A program made the position numbers and the translations under genes. The notes beneath the pieces were generated by a model that saw only the letters and a program-made list of their open reading frames with translations, did not search any database and was not told where the DNA came from. Shown here piece by piece: positions 24,922-34,532 of a stretch of DNA of 64,000 bases. Position 1 is the stretch's first letter. Every line of letters starts with the position of its first letter. The DNA comes from Paenibacillus pinistramenti (GTDB lineage: Bacteria; Bacillota; Bacilli; Paenibacillales; Paenibacillaceae). The stretch lies in contig NZ_VAWG01000009.1 of the NCBI RefSeq assembly GCF_005869875.1, positions 1 through 64,000 of the forward strand, written 5' to 3'.

Positions 24922-27069
24922 TTATGATGGCTCTTCTTCATTTAAAGCTTCGATGATCCGCGCGGCGAGCTTGTCGCCGATCGACAGCGGGCGGAAATCC
25001 TCCACCGAAGCCTCTTTCATTTTCTTGATCGAGCCAAAATGCTTCAGCAGCAGCTTACGGCGCTTCTCTCCGATGCCTGGAATGGCATCCAGCTTAGAAG
25101 TAACCATCGATTTGCCGCGCTGCTCACGGTGGAAGGAAATCGCAAACCGGTGCACCTCCTCCTGAATGCGCTGCAGCAGGTAAAATTCCTGGCTGTCGCG
25201 CGGCAGACGAACCGGCTCCGGCGGATCTCCGACCATCAGCTGGGCCGTCTTATGCTTGGCATCCTTCACCAGTCCGCACACAGGAATGTACAGGCCGAGC
25301 TCATTCTCCAGCACATCTATCGCCGCCGAAATCTGCCCTTTCCCGCCGTCCACCACAATCAGGTCGGGCTGCTGCAGATTCTCCTTCAGCACCCGTTCAT
25401 AGCGGCGGCGGATGACTTCCCGCATCGTTTCATAGTCATCCGGACCCTGGACGGTTTTGACCTTGTACTTGCGGTATTCTTTCTTGTCCGGCTTGCCGTC
25501 GGTGAAGACAACCATTGCTGATACCGGATTCGTTCCCTGAATGTTCGAGTTGTCAAACGCTTCGATCCGCCGGACAGACTCGAGGCCGATATACTGGCCC
25601 AGGTTCTCGGCCGCCTTGGAGGTCCGCTCCTCATCGCGCGCGATCAGCCGGAATTTCTCATCCAGCGCCACGCGGGCATTGTCCGCAGCCATCTTCACCA
25701 TCTGCTTCTTCAGCCCGCGCTGCGGCAGCAGCACCTTGATACCGAGCCACTCCTGCAGGGAAGCAGCCCCTCCGGCCGCTTCCACAGCACCTTCTAGGGA
25801 AGATTCTTGATCTCCGGCTGTATCGGCCGCCGGCTCTGCTGTCTCCTTCTCCACTGTCTCCTTCTCCGCTGTCTCCTTCTCTACTGTCTCCTTCTCTACC
25901 CCGGCTTCGTAGGCCGCGCCCTGTTCAGCCACCAGACCAGCCAGAACTGCGGCGCTGCTGCCCGCTCCATTTCCGGCTTCACTCCCGGCACCAGCAGCAT
26001 TTTCAGCTCCCGCAGCCCCTTCAGCGCCAGCAGCAGCTCCCTCTTCCTCTTCCGCCGCCGCTGCCTCCAGCTCGCCGTCCTGATTTGGCAGCAAAATTTC
26101 CTGCGGCAGCGCCGGATTCTCACTGTAATACTGGGCGACGTAGGACAGGAAGTCGCCGTAGGCGTCCCCGTAGAACGGGAAGATGGACGCGTGCCGTTCA
26201 ATCATTTTTCCCTGGCGCATGTATAGAATCTGCACGCACATCCAGCCTTTATCCACCGAGAATCCAAAAACATCGCGGTCTCTGGCATCGGCCATCGTGA
26301 TCTTCTGCTTCTCCATCAGCGCGTCGATATTGATGATCTGGTCGCGCAGCTCCTTGGCCCGTTCGAAGTTCAGCTCTTCGGCTGCCTCCTCCATTTTGCG
26401 CTGCAGATCCTTCTTGATCTCTTCATGGCCGCCGCTCAGGAACCGGGCTATTTCCTGGGTAATGCTCTCATAGGTTTCCTTCCCGACCTCCTGCACGCAG
26501 GGCGCGAGACACTGGCCCATATGATAATACAGGCACACTTCCTTGGGCATCACATTGCATTTGCGGAGCGGATACATCCGGTCAAGCAGCTTCTTGGTCT
26601 GCTGGGCCGCGTAAGCGTTCGGATAAGGGCCGAAATATTTGGCCTTGTCCTTGATGATTCTGCGGGTCACTTCCAGCCTTGGATGAGCCTCATGTGTGAT
26701 TTTAATATAAGGAAAAGTCTTGTCGTCCTTCAGCAGGACGTTGTAACGCGGCATGTGCGTCTTGATCAGGTTGCACTCCAGAATGAGCGCCTCCATATTG
26801 CTGCCGGTCACGATATACTCAAAGTCCCTGATTTCCGAGACGAGACGCTGCGTCTTGCCGTTATGGCTGCCTGTAAAATAAGAGCGGACACGGTTCTTCA
26901 GAACCTTCGCTTTGCCTACATAAATAATTGTACCTTCCCGGTTCTTCATCAGATAACAGCCGGGGAGATCCGGAAGCAGAGCAAGCTTATGCCGGATAGC
27001 CTCCAGCGCTTTCTCCTGCTCCTGCACCGTTTCCAAATGCGACGTTAATTGTTCTCTATGTGAATCCAC
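24922..27069 (-). CDS. uvrC: Excinuclease ABC subunit UvrC with a long low-complexity insertion
   Basis: A nucleotide-excision nuclease that cuts on both sides of a UvrB-bound lesion. The GIY-YIG domain is near the N-terminus ([17 protein letters not shown]). The cysteine-rich segment ([21 protein letters not shown]), the UVR domain ([13 protein letters not shown]), the RNase H-like nuclease ([20 protein letters not shown]) and a C-terminal HhH ([18 protein letters not shown]) follow. At 715 residues it is about 110 longer than usual. The excess is an Ala/Gly/Glu-rich insertion between UVR and nuclease domains containing [10 protein letters not shown] repeats. I chose the GTG at 27067-27069: GGGGAGGAG lies nine bases upstream, while the ATG at 27135 overlaps the promoter. 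Confidence 0.93.
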   Translation of the reverse strand: MDSHREQLTSHLETVQEQEKALEAIRHKLALLPDLPGCYLMKNREGTIIYVGKAKVLKNRVRSYFTGSHNGKTQRLVSEIRDFEYIVTGSNMEALILECNLIKTHMPRYNVLLKDDKTFPYIKITHEAHPRLEVTRRIIKDKAKYFGPYPNAYAAQQTKKLLDRMYPLRKCNVMPKEVCLYYHMGQCLAPCVQEVGKETYESITQEIARFLSGGHEEIKKDLQRKMEEAAEELNFERAKELRDQIINIDALMEKQKITMADARDRDVFGFSVDKGWMCVQILYMRQGKMIERHASIFPFYGDAYGDFLSYVAQYYSENPALPQEILLPNQDGELEAAAAEEEEGAAAGAEGAAGAENAAGAGSEAGNGAGSSAAVLAGLVAEQGAAYEAGVEKETVEKETAEKETVEKETAEPAADTAGDQESSLEGAVEAAGGAASLQEWLGIKVLLPQRGLKKQMVKMAADNARVALDEKFRLIARDEERTSKAAENLGQYIGLESVRRIEAFDNSNIQGTNPVSAMVVFTDGKPDKKEYRKYKVKTVQGPDDYETMREVIRRRYERVLKENLQQPDLIVVDGGKGQISAAIDVLENELGLYIPVCGLVKDAKHKTAQLMVGDPPEPVRLPRDSQEFYLLQRIQEEVHRFAISFHREQRGKSMVTSKLDAIPGIGEKRRKLLLKHFGSIKKMKEASVEDFRPLSIGDKLAARIIEALNEEEPS
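25838..25897 (-). repeat. 15-bp in-frame tandem repeat inside uvrC
   Basis: Four units of gctgtctccttctcc type, alternating gct and act at the first bases (25838, 25853, 25868, 25883). They encode alternating VEKET and AEKET pentapeptides. Confidence 0.9.
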
Positions 27070-27133
27070 GCACTTTCTCCTCCCCGCATGGAATTGTGTA
27101 TGATCAGAAGTCATCCTGTTCGTTAACCCTTCC

Positions 27134-27162
27134 ATTATACCCGAACCTGCGTTCCCGCGAAA
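27134..27162 (-). promoter_or_regulatory. Promoter of uvrC
   Basis: Minus-strand TATAAT (27134-27139), with a weak TTTCGC 17 bases upstream. Its position overlaps the first in-frame ATG of the longer uvrC reading frame. Confidence 0.5.
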
Positions 27163-27240
27163 GAGAACCGCCAGGCATTTCCTGTTTTAGAAATGGACGC
27201 ATTGACGAACCCCGCAAACTGCATAACGCACTATATAACG

Positions 27241-27270
27241 AAAAACGCCCCCGGCCTGCCGGGAGCGTTC
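27241..27270 (-). terminator. Terminator of trxA
   Basis: Minus strand AACGCtCCCGG, loop CAGG, CCGGGGGCGTT, then TTT. Confidence 0.88.
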
Positions 27271-27300
27271 TATTAAGCTGTACAGCTTAAGTGTTCAAGA

Positions 27301-27612
27301 TTATTGGTGTTTGCTGATCAGGTTCTTCAAGGCTTCTTTGGAGTTCACGCCAACTACCTTGTCAACCGGCTGGCCGTCTTTGAAGAGGATCAGGGTTGGA
27401 ATGCTCATCACGCCGAAACGGGATGCAGATTCAGGGTTCTCGTCGACGTTCACTTTAGCGATCGTAGCGTTAACCTCGCCAGCCAATTCGTCCAGAATTG
27501 GAGCGATCATTTTGCAGGGTCCGCACCAAGGTGCCCAGAAATCGACCAGAACAGTGCCTTGGCCTTCCACTTCTGCTTTAAACGTTGAATCGGAAACATT
27601 AACAATTGCCAT
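27301..27612 (-). CDS. trxA: Thioredoxin
   Basis: A 103-residue classical thioredoxin. The redox site is WAPWCGPC (residues about 26-33). The cis-proline is in SIPTLILFKDG and the buried Asp lies in VLVDFWA. It reduces protein disulfides in the cytoplasm, using thioredoxin reductase and NADPH. Start: ATG with AGGAGGAGA upstream. It has its own promoter and terminator. In Bacillus trxA is Spx-controlled, but I cannot see a clear Spx element here. Confidence 0.95.
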   Translation of the reverse strand: MAIVNVSDSTFKAEVEGQGTVLVDFWAPWCGPCKMIAPILDELAGEVNATIAKVNVDENPESASRFGVMSIPTLILFKDGQPVDKVVGVNSKEALKNLISKHQ

Positions 27613-27753
27613 GTGTATCTCCTCCTATAAAAGATTAAGCTTTGCAAAGTTTGCCCTTTAAAGCGGAATAAACATACATTACCCGTTTAAAAACGTCTGC
27701 AAAACCCTAACTTTAACTGATAATTAGATTGTGTCAAATATGATCACGGAGCA

Positions 27754-27781
27754 ATTATAACATCTTTTCAGCAAATGGCAA
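27754..27781 (-). promoter_or_regulatory. Promoter of trxA
   Basis: Minus strand TTGCCA (27776-27781), a 16-base spacer, and TATAAT (27754-27759) preceded by TGT, an extended -10. It lies about 140 bases upstream of the ATG, so a long leader is expected. Confidence 0.65.
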
Positions 27782-27844
27782 ATGGGAAGCGGCTGTGAAA
27801 CCTACATCTTCACCTGATCTTCACTTTGGCTGCAATGGACACCT

Positions 27845-27900
27845 TTCCATATAAAAAAAGTTTCCATATAAAAAAAAAGAGCTCCGGACAAGGTCCCGCC
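27845..27900 (-). terminator. Weak terminator of dnaI, overlapping a 17-bp duplication
   Basis: Minus strand GGAC-ctt-GTCC with flanking GC pairs, followed by a run of T. The T tail lies in a tandem duplication of tttccatataaaaaaa (27845-27878). Confidence 0.45.
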
Positions 27901-27983
27901 GAACCTGCCCGAATGCCCTGATTTCTCATGCTTAACGCTGAATTATAACTTATATCACTTACTTTGCTATAAGCCCTCCGTTA

Positions 27984-28934
27984 TTAAGCCCTCCGCTGGT
28001 TGCTGCCGTTCACCGTAACCAATTCAACGAATGGAGCGATCCGGTCCATCAGCCGCTGGCCCTTGTAGGCCTCCTCGCCATCCTTGCTCGTAAAGCTCAA
28101 ATGCTGCTCAAGCGCCGGAAGGTCGTAATTGGACGTATAAAAAGTAGGCCGCCGGTTCATCCGGTAATTCAGAATCGAACCGAGCACATGGTCCCTGACC
28201 CACGGGTTGAGATTCTCCGCCCCGATGTCGTCAAACACAAGCAGGTCGGCCTGCTTCATCGTTTCGACCATCTCTTTAAGCCGCTGATTATCCTGCATGA
28301 CGTACTTCACTTCTTCCACAAACTCGGGCATATACACAATAACGCCGGTATAACCTGAGGTTGCAAGCTCGTACAGCATATACGACATCAGAAAGGTCTT
28401 GCCCGTGCCGAAATGCCCTTTCAGGTACAAGCCCCGGTTGGGAAGGCCGTTTTCCTTGGTGTACTGAATGTACTGCATGACCTGGCCCACCGCCGGAGCC
28501 CGGTTCTTGTCTTTGGAGACAATCTCAACCGCATTATATCCTTCGTTAAGCGCCCGCTCATCAATGTAAAAGCTCCGGATCCGCTTCCGGATCTCCGTCT
28601 CGCGCTGGAACGCCAGCTGTTTCGGACAGGGAACCTTCCGCTCATACAGTTCAGGCGTAGCCGTCACGGTTTCAACCGTAAGTTTGGTGTAGTGCCCCTG
28701 AAAATCATTCGGGCAGCGCTCCAAACCCGGGCAGGCCGCGCAATTGCGGCAGTCTTTCGTATATTGATACAGCTTGCCCAAATGAAGGGTCAGCTGACTA
28801 CGCGTCAATTCCGGATGTTCCGCCATCAGCTCCTGGATGATGGGGTCGTCAAATAGCTCCTGCACCAGCCGTTCGGAACGGGCTTTAAGCTTGGGGCTTT
28901 GCATCTGGGACAACAGTTCGCCCAAAGATTCCAT
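27984..28934 (-). CDS. dnaI: Primosomal protein DnaI (helicase loader)
   Basis: A 316-residue AAA+ loader of the replicative helicase. Residues 1-120 form the helicase-binding domain with a zinc-binding cluster (CRNCAACPGLERC). The ATPase domain follows: Walker A LKGHFGTGKTFL, Walker B LLVFDDIGAEN, sensor 1 FYTSNYD and an Arg-rich C-terminus (GQRLMDRI). It loads DnaC helicase with DnaB and DnaD at oriC and at restart sites. It follows dnaB directly, as in other Bacillales. Start: ATG with GGAGG upstream. Confidence 0.92.
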   Translation of the reverse strand: MESLGELLSQMQSPKLKARSERLVQELFDDPIIQELMAEHPELTRSQLTLHLGKLYQYTKDCRNCAACPGLERCPNDFQGHYTKLTVETVTATPELYERKVPCPKQLAFQRETEIRKRIRSFYIDERALNEGYNAVEIVSKDKNRAPAVGQVMQYIQYTKENGLPNRGLYLKGHFGTGKTFLMSYMLYELATSGYTGVIVYMPEFVEEVKYVMQDNQRLKEMVETMKQADLLVFDDIGAENLNPWVRDHVLGSILNYRMNRRPTFYTSNYDLPALEQHLSFTSKDGEEAYKGQRLMDRIAPFVELVTVNGSNQRRA

Positions 28935-28960
28935 ATCGGTTCTCCGCCCTCCGTATCCCT

Positions 28961-28996
28961 ATTTTATTTCTTTTGACTATTTTATTTCTTTTGATT
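28961..28996. repeat. 18-bp tandem duplication at the dnaB-dnaI junction
   Basis: attttatttcttttgact (28961-28978) followed by attttatttcttttgatt (28979-28996) and a truncated third. It overlaps the last codons of dnaB and its stop. Confidence 0.85.
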
Positions 28997-30496
28997 ATTT
29001 TGCATCTGTTCCGCCATTTTCAGCAGCTCTGCGAATTCATCTTCCGACAGGGTCTTATCATCCGGACTCGCTGCGCTCTGCACAATCGGAATTTCCGGCT
29101 TGGCTTTACCGCTGCGGGAATAGCTGCGTCCACGTCCGCCTGCTGCGGACCCTGTGGTGCCGCCCTGCTGGGCAGCTTTTCTGACCTTCTCCTGATCCCG
29201 GATATAACTGACCGCTTTCTCGTAAGTCGAGACCTGCTTGAGGAGCATATTGGAAGCAATGGTCTCTACGAATTTGCGGTTGATTCTTTGTCCGTCGCCG
29301 GAGGTGAGCATCATCATTAAATAATGGATCAGTACGTTAATCACTTCACCCGGCAGCTTGTAATTGAGGTCAATCTTCTCAAAGATATCCAGCAGGTTAT
29401 CCGGCACCGCCCCTGGGAAAAATTTCGGCAGCAGCCGGGTATGCGGCTCGTTGCGGAGCATCATATTATACTGGTGCACATCGCATTTTCCCATCAGCTG
29501 CGGCGGAACCTCCAGGTAAAACTCCATCTGCACGGAATATTCCTCCTGCAGCTCCTGGCCGGCCGGCTCCTCCTGCCTGAGGGCTACTACCTTGCCCATC
29601 GCCGCCTGTCTATCTTCCTGGCGTTTCTTGTCCTGACGGAAGTGCAGATTGGCTTTATGCTGAAGCACATCCAGCTGCAAGCCGCCGTCCGCGGCAAAGA
29701 TCCCGTCTTCATCAAGCAGACGGCACAAATCCTGAATGCTCAAATTGTATTTCCGGGCCGTATAGTTAACCGCACCCAGCTGATCATGGTCGAACCGGAG
29801 AGATTCCACATGCTTCCGGTTCGCAGAACCGCGCGGGAACCGCATAATGATATCCGCATAATTAAACAGCGGCTCCTCCTGCCTGCTCTCCGGGTGCCTC
29901 GAAATGGCTACCTCCGAAATCGCCTGCTCCAGCTCGTAATCGATCGTATGGGCATTCAACTGAAAAATATCGTAAAAAGGCACGGACAAGCTCTCCTTGC
30001 TGATCGCCGTGCCGTATTCATAAGCTTCCTTGCTGAACATTTGTTCCTGGAGCGACAAAACCGCAAATTTCCCCAGCTTATCTCTCAGCAGCAGCGTCAG
30101 ATGCTGGGTCTTGAAGAATTCCGCCGGCGAAAGCGGCGGCTGGAGCTCGTATTCATACAGATAATCCTCATGCTCCGGCACATAAATGCGGCTGGTTTGA
30201 AGCAGCCCCACAGCCTCCAGCCTGGAGGCCTGCTCAATCAGGAGCTTCCGGCCCTTCTCGCCCGGCTCAACCCCAAGGGAGAGAAACAGGTGCCGCTGCT
30301 GCTCCAGCTTTGAGTAACCGACTTGATCCAGAGGTACCTGCTGAAACAAAAAATGATAGAGTGAAATGGCAAAGCCGCCTACCATCGGCTGATAGATCAG
30401 GCTGAGCATTTTATGACTTACGGTACCAAGATCAAAGTCGCGATATACGCAATAACGATGATTTTCCGTGTAATGATGAAGGTTATTAATGCGCAA
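28982..30496 (-). CDS. dnaB: Replication initiation and membrane attachment protein DnaB (helicase co-loader)
   Basis: A 504-residue DnaB (Firmicute sense, not the helicase). It opens with INNLHHYTENHRYCVYRDFDLG and has two DnaB/DnaD-type domains: the first around residues 20-300 (LIYQPMVGGFAISLYHFLF), the second near 370-460 (FEKIDLNYKLPGEVINVLIHYLM). A basic, Gly/Ser-rich linker and an acidic C-terminus (LSEDEFAELLKMAEQM) follow. It remodels DNA and loads the helicase with DnaI. The start is the TTG at 30494-30496 with AAAGGAG nine bases upstream; the longer frame to 30670 covers AT-rich intergenic sequence. nrdR, often upstream in relatives, is absent. Confidence 0.88.
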   Translation of the reverse strand: MRINNLHHYTENHRYCVYRDFDLGTVSHKMLSLIYQPMVGGFAISLYHFLFQQVPLDQVGYSKLEQQRHLFLSLGVEPGEKGRKLLIEQASRLEAVGLLQTSRIYVPEHEDYLYEYELQPPLSPAEFFKTQHLTLLLRDKLGKFAVLSLQEQMFSKEAYEYGTAISKESLSVPFYDIFQLNAHTIDYELEQAISEVAISRHPESRQEEPLFNYADIIMRFPRGSANRKHVESLRFDHDQLGAVNYTARKYNLSIQDLCRLLDEDGIFAADGGLQLDVLQHKANLHFRQDKKRQEDRQAAMGKVVALRQEEPAGQELQEEYSVQMEFYLEVPPQLMGKCDVHQYNMMLRNEPHTRLLPKFFPGAVPDNLLDIFEKIDLNYKLPGEVINVLIHYLMMMLTSGDGQRINRKFVETIASNMLLKQVSTYEKAVSYIRDQEKVRKAAQQGGTTGSAAGGRGRSYSRSGKAKPEIPIVQSAASPDDKTLSEDEFAELLKMAEQMQNNQKK

Positions 30497-30741
30497 TCTC
30501 TCTATCGCTCCTTTCCAGTTGCGGCGTCGTTTCTCTATTCTATCACAAAACATTTCGACTTGAATCGCTAAATACAAACAAAAATAAATCCAAAAAATCC
30601 CGATCCGGAATAGGCGCTTCTCGTCCATGAAGTGATGAATGCCGGAATCAGCAAGGAGGAGTTCAAGCAATTTCTTGAATTCCAGAAATGGAAATTAAAT
30701 CAACAAAATCGTTAATATTTTATGAATTATTATGAAGCCGT

Positions 30742-30771
30742 TTGCTCCTCCCTCTTCCGTTGCGCTACAAT
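30742..30771 (+). promoter_or_regulatory. Promoter of hemQ
   Basis: TTGCTC (30742-30747), an 18-base spacer, TACAAT (30766-30771). It lies in the 304-bp divergent gap between dnaB and hemQ. The rest of that gap is AT-rich, and I see no other feature in it. Confidence 0.5.
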
Positions 30772-30800
30772 ATGACATATCTATTTGGAGGAGTGATTTC

Positions 30801-31550
30801 ATGAGTGAAGCAGCTCAAACCCTGGATGGCTGGTATGCCCTGCACGATTTCCGGTCCATTAACTGGGCGGCCTGGAAAGCAGCCGATGATGAGACCCGTG
30901 CAGTGGGACTGGACGATCTTCGCGTATTTCTGCAGAATTGGGCGGAGACCGAAGAAGCCAAACAAGGCAGCACTGCTATATATAGCATCGTGGGACAAAA
31001 AGCCGATTTTGTCATCGTACACATGAGGGAAACCCTGGAAGAATTGAATGCTCTGGAGACAGAGTTCGATAAATCCACCTTTGCCGACTATACGACAAAA
31101 GCCTATTCTTACGTAAGCGTAGTCGAGCTCAGCAACTATCTGGGCAAGGATGACGGCACCGATCCACGCCAGAAGCCGGAAATTGCCGCCCGCCTCATGC
31201 CGATCATGCCGAAGTCCAAGTATCTCTGCTTCTATCCGATGAACAAGAAGCGGGAGCTTGCCGACAACTGGTACATGCTGTCCATGGAAGAGCGCCAGAA
31301 CCTGATGCGCAGCCATGGCCTGATCGGCCGCAGCTATGCAGGCAAAGTGAAGCAGATCATCACCGGCTCCGTCGGCCTGGACGACTGGGAATGGGGAGTG
31401 ACACTGTTCTCCGACGACGTCCTGCAGTTCAAGAAGCTCGTCTACGAAATGCGGTTTGACGAAGTCAGCGCCCGGTACGGGGAATTTGGATCGTTTTATG
31501 TGGGCAACCTGCTGACGCTTGATGGTTTTGAACAGCTGCTGAAGCTGTAA
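30801..31550 (+). CDS. hemQ: Coproheme decarboxylase HemQ (chlorite dismutase family)
   Basis: A 249-residue enzyme that turns coproheme III into heme b, the last step of the coproporphyrin-dependent heme pathway of Gram-positive bacteria. Family marks: [18 protein letters not shown] at the N-terminus, [24 protein letters not shown] with the likely catalytic tyrosine, and RQNLMRSHG with the proximal heme histidine. [13 protein letters not shown] and [12 protein letters not shown] close the protein. I chose the ATG at 30801 with GGAGGAG eight bases upstream; the frame from 30732 includes the promoter. It supplies heme for the SdhC and CtaA products in this window. Confidence 0.92.
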   Translation: MSEAAQTLDGWYALHDFRSINWAAWKAADDETRAVGLDDLRVFLQNWAETEEAKQGSTAIYSIVGQKADFVIVHMRETLEELNALETEFDKSTFADYTTKAYSYVSVVELSNYLGKDDGTDPRQKPEIAARLMPIMPKSKYLCFYPMNKKRELADNWYMLSMEERQNLMRSHGLIGRSYAGKVKQIITGSVGLDDWEWGVTLFSDDVLQFKKLVYEMRFDEVSARYGEFGSFYVGNLLTLDGFEQLLKL

Positions 31551-31603
31551 GCATCCAGCACATCAGCATAGCCGCAGTTTTGTTCACTTCGCTTTAAAAA
31601 AAT

Positions 31604-31649
31604 AAAGGTCGGGTCAGTGCCAGCGGCACGTCCCGACCTTTTCTTTTTC
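31604..31649. terminator. Bidirectional terminator between hemQ and the 85-residue gene
   Basis: AAGGTCGGG, GTGCC-agc-GGCAC inner stem, CCCGACCTT, with a poly-A side on the left and TTTTCTTTTT on the right. Confidence 0.88.
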
Positions 31650-31650
31650 C

Positions 31651-31908
31651 TCAATCCTCGTCATCCTCTTCCTGCATCCGCCGGATAGCCTCCAGAAATT
31701 CCGCCGTTTCACGGTCCCGGCTGCGGCTCTTCTCTTTCAGCCGTTCGATGGCGGGAAGAATCAGGATATCCACTTCCTTCTGAACCGTATAAGCAAGATC
31801 GTAACGCTCGTTCTTCTCCAGATAAGCGCCAACCTCCATCAAGGCGTTATAACGATCCAGCTCGTCACGGGTAAGCAGTCCCCGGACCTGCACACTGCAA
31901 TGCCGCAT
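31651..31908 (-). CDS. Hypothetical protein, 85 residues, downstream of NDH-2
   Basis: A small, charged, helical protein. Its start codon overlaps the stop of the upstream NADH dehydrogenase gene (TAATG), so it is translated with it. It is rich in acidic and basic residues (IERLKEKSRSRDRETAEFLEAI is split between two helices) and ends with a run of acids (EEDDED). It has no cysteine cluster and no membrane segment. The coupling to NDH-2 suggests a linked but unknown role. I do not recognise a named family. Confidence 0.7.
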   Translation of the reverse strand: MRHCSVQVRGLLTRDELDRYNALMEVGAYLEKNERYDLAYTVQKEVDILILPAIERLKEKSRSRDRETAEFLEAIRRMQEEDDED

Positions 31909-33101
31909 TACAGAAATCTTCCTTTCTTAAGGACCAGCGGAATGCCGCCTATAATAAACAGGTAGCGCAAATCAATCAGCTTCTTCAGCTGTGCCGCTTT
32001 CCAGCCTGTCATCTTCTTGTCGCCGACCACGGCAATCGCTTCCCCTTTGCCCAGAGACGCCACCGTGCCTTTGTTCACGAATACAAAGGGCCTGGAGACT
32101 CCGCCCCGGATGGCCGCGACGATATTCTTGGCACAGATCACACCCTGCTGCATGGCGATTTGGGCGGTTGGCGGATAAGGTCTTCCCTCCGGATTAAATA
32201 CGAGCGAATTGTCGCCGATCACAAATACATGATCCATCCCCGGAGCGCGGAGCGTCTCATCCACCTTCACCCGGCCGCGCACCGTTTCAAAGCCGGAGGC
32301 TTCAATAATCCGGCTGCCGCGGATTCCTCCTGTCCATACGACGGTTGCTGCTTTAATAACCTCCCCGGTGGCCAGCACAACTCCGTCCGGTCTGCATTCC
32401 TGGATGGCGGTTCCCAGCTTGAAGTTGACGCCCTTCTTCTTCAGAACGTTCATCGCATACTCCACCAGCTCCGGATCAAAGCCAGGCAGCGCAGTCGGGG
32501 CGGCTTCAATATTATAGATATGAACCTTGGACGGCTCGACATCGTTCTCCATGCACAGCCTTGGTATCCGGTCAGCCAGCTCTGCGACAAACTCAATGCC
32601 GCTGAACCCGGCGCCGCCTACGACGAAATTCAGCCTGTCTTTGCGGGATTCATCCGTCTTGTACAAGGCAAACTGATATTCGATATGCTGGCGGATCATC
32701 CGGACCGAATTGATGCTGCGGATCGTAAAAGCATGCTCTTCCATCCCCGGTATGCCGAACGTCTCCGGTTCTCCCCCAAGCGCAATGACCAGATAGTCGT
32801 AGGACAGGGTTCCGTCCTCGAGGATCACCTTCCGGTCCGTCAGCCGCACCTCGCGGACGCTTGATTTCACAAGATCAATCTTAAATTCGTCGATCAGCTT
32901 GGAAATCGGTACCCGGGTATGCTCGATTGAGTCGGTTCCCGCAGCCGGCATATGTAAATGAGTCGTAAAGTAGTGGTAGTCATGTCTATTCACGAGCGTT
33001 ACGTCCGCCTCGTTATAGTTCAGCTCTTTCTGTAATCGTTGTGCGGTCAAAATCCCTCCGTAACCTGCACCCAAGATTACAATCTTAGGAATGGTGCTCA
33101 T
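31908..33101 (-). CDS. Type II NADH dehydrogenase (NDH-2)
   Basis: A 397-residue peripheral membrane flavoprotein that passes electrons from NADH to menaquinone without pumping protons. FAD motif VILGAGYGGILTAQ at residues 7-20, NAD motif VGGAGFSGIEFVAE in the middle, and the second FAD-binding motif VFVIGDNSLV. The C-terminal stretch (AAQLKKLIDLRYLFIIGGIPLVLKKG) is the amphipathic membrane anchor typical of NDH-2. The start is the ATG at 33101 with AAGGAG 11 bases upstream. A palindromic TTGTGAA-like site (33177-33191) lies upstream. The stop overlaps the following small gene. Confidence 0.9.
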   Translation of the reverse strand: MSTIPKIVILGAGYGGILTAQRLQKELNYNEADVTLVNRHDYHYFTTHLHMPAAGTDSIEHTRVPISKLIDEFKIDLVKSSVREVRLTDRKVILEDGTLSYDYLVIALGGEPETFGIPGMEEHAFTIRSINSVRMIRQHIEYQFALYKTDESRKDRLNFVVGGAGFSGIEFVAELADRIPRLCMENDVEPSKVHIYNIEAAPTALPGFDPELVEYAMNVLKKKGVNFKLGTAIQECRPDGVVLATGEVIKAATVVWTGGIRGSRIIEASGFETVRGRVKVDETLRAPGMDHVFVIGDNSLVFNPEGRPYPPTAQIAMQQGVICAKNIVAAIRGGVSRPFVFVNKGTVASLGKGEAIAVVGDKKMTGWKAAQLKKLIDLRYLFIIGGIPLVLKKGRFL

Positions 33102-33176
33102 GTTGGTTTTGACTCCTTCCGGTAACACCTGTATAGATTTTTCAGTTAGCAGTTTTGTAAATGCGACACAAAAAAA

Positions 33177-33191
33177 TTGTGAAAATTCACA
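33177..33191. promoter_or_regulatory. Rex-like palindrome upstream of the NDH-2 gene
   Basis: TTGTGAA, two central bases, then TTCACA. Rex binds TTGTGA-N6-TCACAA in Firmicutes and represses ndh genes when NADH is low. Here the spacing is two bases shorter, so the assignment is tentative. Confidence 0.35.
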
Positions 33192-33444
33192 CTTGAAATT
33201 TCTTTCATTTTTTCGTTGCTAAACCGCTTTTAGAGGATCAGAACAATTTCAAGGGCATCTGTCCATTATTCTCTGTTATCCGCCCGGCAAATCACACCAG
33301 AAAGGCTTAAATATTCCGGAAAATAAGCGGATACAGAGGTTAGTTCCATTGCATTCTAAAGGCAAGCATACAAAAGATCAAGTTTTTTTTAAGCCGCCAA
33401 AAAGCCGTTTGAAGCCCGCTGTTTCTTTGAAAGCCCTGACTTTT

Positions 33445-33474
33445 TTGCATTGGAAAAAACTCTGTGTTTATAAT
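33445..33474 (+). promoter_or_regulatory. Promoter of the ferredoxin-NADP reductase gene
   Basis: TTGCAT (33445-33450), an 18-base spacer and TATAAT (33469-33474), 43 bases before the GTG start at 33517. Confidence 0.7.
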
Positions 33475-33516
33475 GAAGAAGTCTATTTATTTATACGTCC
33501 TGGAGGTGCACCCATC

Positions 33517-34518
33517 GTGTCAATTCCCGAGAACAACGGTGACTTCACCGATCTTCTTATTATTGGAGGCGGACCTGCCGGAATGTTTGCCGCGTTCTAC
33601 TGCGGCATGCGTCAGGCGTCCGTCAAGCTGATCGAGAGCATGCCGCAGCTTGGAGGCCAGCTGGCCGCTCTTTATCCTGAGAAATACATTTATGATGTAG
33701 CAGGCTTCCCGAAAGTCACCGCTCAAGAGCTCGTTAACAATTTAAGCGAGCAGCTGAAGCTGTTTAATCCGGACATCCATCTGGAGGAGAAGGTGCTTCA
33801 TGTGGACAAGAAGGATGAGCGGCATTTCGTCGTTACGACGGATAAAGGCGTTCACCATGCCAAAGCGGTCATTATTACCGCCGGAGTCGGTGCTTTTGAA
33901 CCGCGTCGTCTCGAGCTTGAAGAGGCCGCCCGCTTTGAAGGCGCGAATCTGCACTATTTCGTCAGCGATCTAAGCCAGTTCCGCGGACGCAAAGTGCTCA
34001 TCAGCGGCGGAGGCGATTCCGCTGTAGACTGGGCGCTCATGCTGGAGCCGATTGCCGCCGAGGTTACGCTTATTCACCGCCGCGATAAATTCCGCGCGCA
34101 TGAGCACAGCGTAGAGAATCTCTATGCATCCGGCGTCAAGGTCATTACGCCAACGGAAATTACAGCGCTGCACGGAAGCGACCGGATCGAGTCCGTCACC
34201 CTGGCCCATGTGAAGACCAAAGAAACGCAGGAGCTTGAGGTCGATGATGTGATCGTCAACTTCGGATTCGTCTCCTCCCTCGGTCCAATTGCGGAGTGGG
34301 GCATTCAGATTGATAACAACTCCATCGTCGTCGATTCCCGCATGGAGAGCTCCATACCGGGCATATTTGCAGCCGGGGACATTACTACTTATCCAGGCAA
34401 GCTTAAACTGATTGCCGTCGGCTTTGGCGAAGCGCCTACAGCCGTTAACAATGCCAAGGTCTACATTGATCCTGAAGCCAAATTGTCTCCAGGTCACAGC
34501 AGCAACCTTAAATTGTAA
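33517..34518 (+). CDS. Ferredoxin--NADP(+) reductase, thioredoxin-reductase-like (YumC type)
   Basis: A 333-residue flavoenzyme with two Rossmann domains. The FAD motif is [16 protein letters not shown] at the N-terminus, the NADPH motif [14 protein letters not shown] in the middle, and a [16 protein letters not shown] motif lies near the end. The CxxC of thioredoxin reductase is absent, so electrons go to ferredoxin or flavodoxin. The start is the GTG at 33517 with GGAGGTG seven bases upstream, after a promoter at 33445; the in-frame ATG at 33349 precedes that promoter. A strong terminator follows. Confidence 0.9.
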   Translation: MSIPENNGDFTDLLIIGGGPAGMFAAFYCGMRQASVKLIESMPQLGGQLAALYPEKYIYDVAGFPKVTAQELVNNLSEQLKLFNPDIHLEEKVLHVDKKDERHFVVTTDKGVHHAKAVIITAGVGAFEPRRLELEEAARFEGANLHYFVSDLSQFRGRKVLISGGGDSAVDWALMLEPIAAEVTLIHRRDKFRAHEHSVENLYASGVKVITPTEITALHGSDRIESVTLAHVKTKETQELEVDDVIVNFGFVSSLGPIAEWGIQIDNNSIVVDSRMESSIPGIFAAGDITTYPGKLKLIAVGFGEAPTAVNNAKVYIDPEAKLSPGHSSNLKL

Positions 34519-34532
34519 TCACGCAGACAAAA

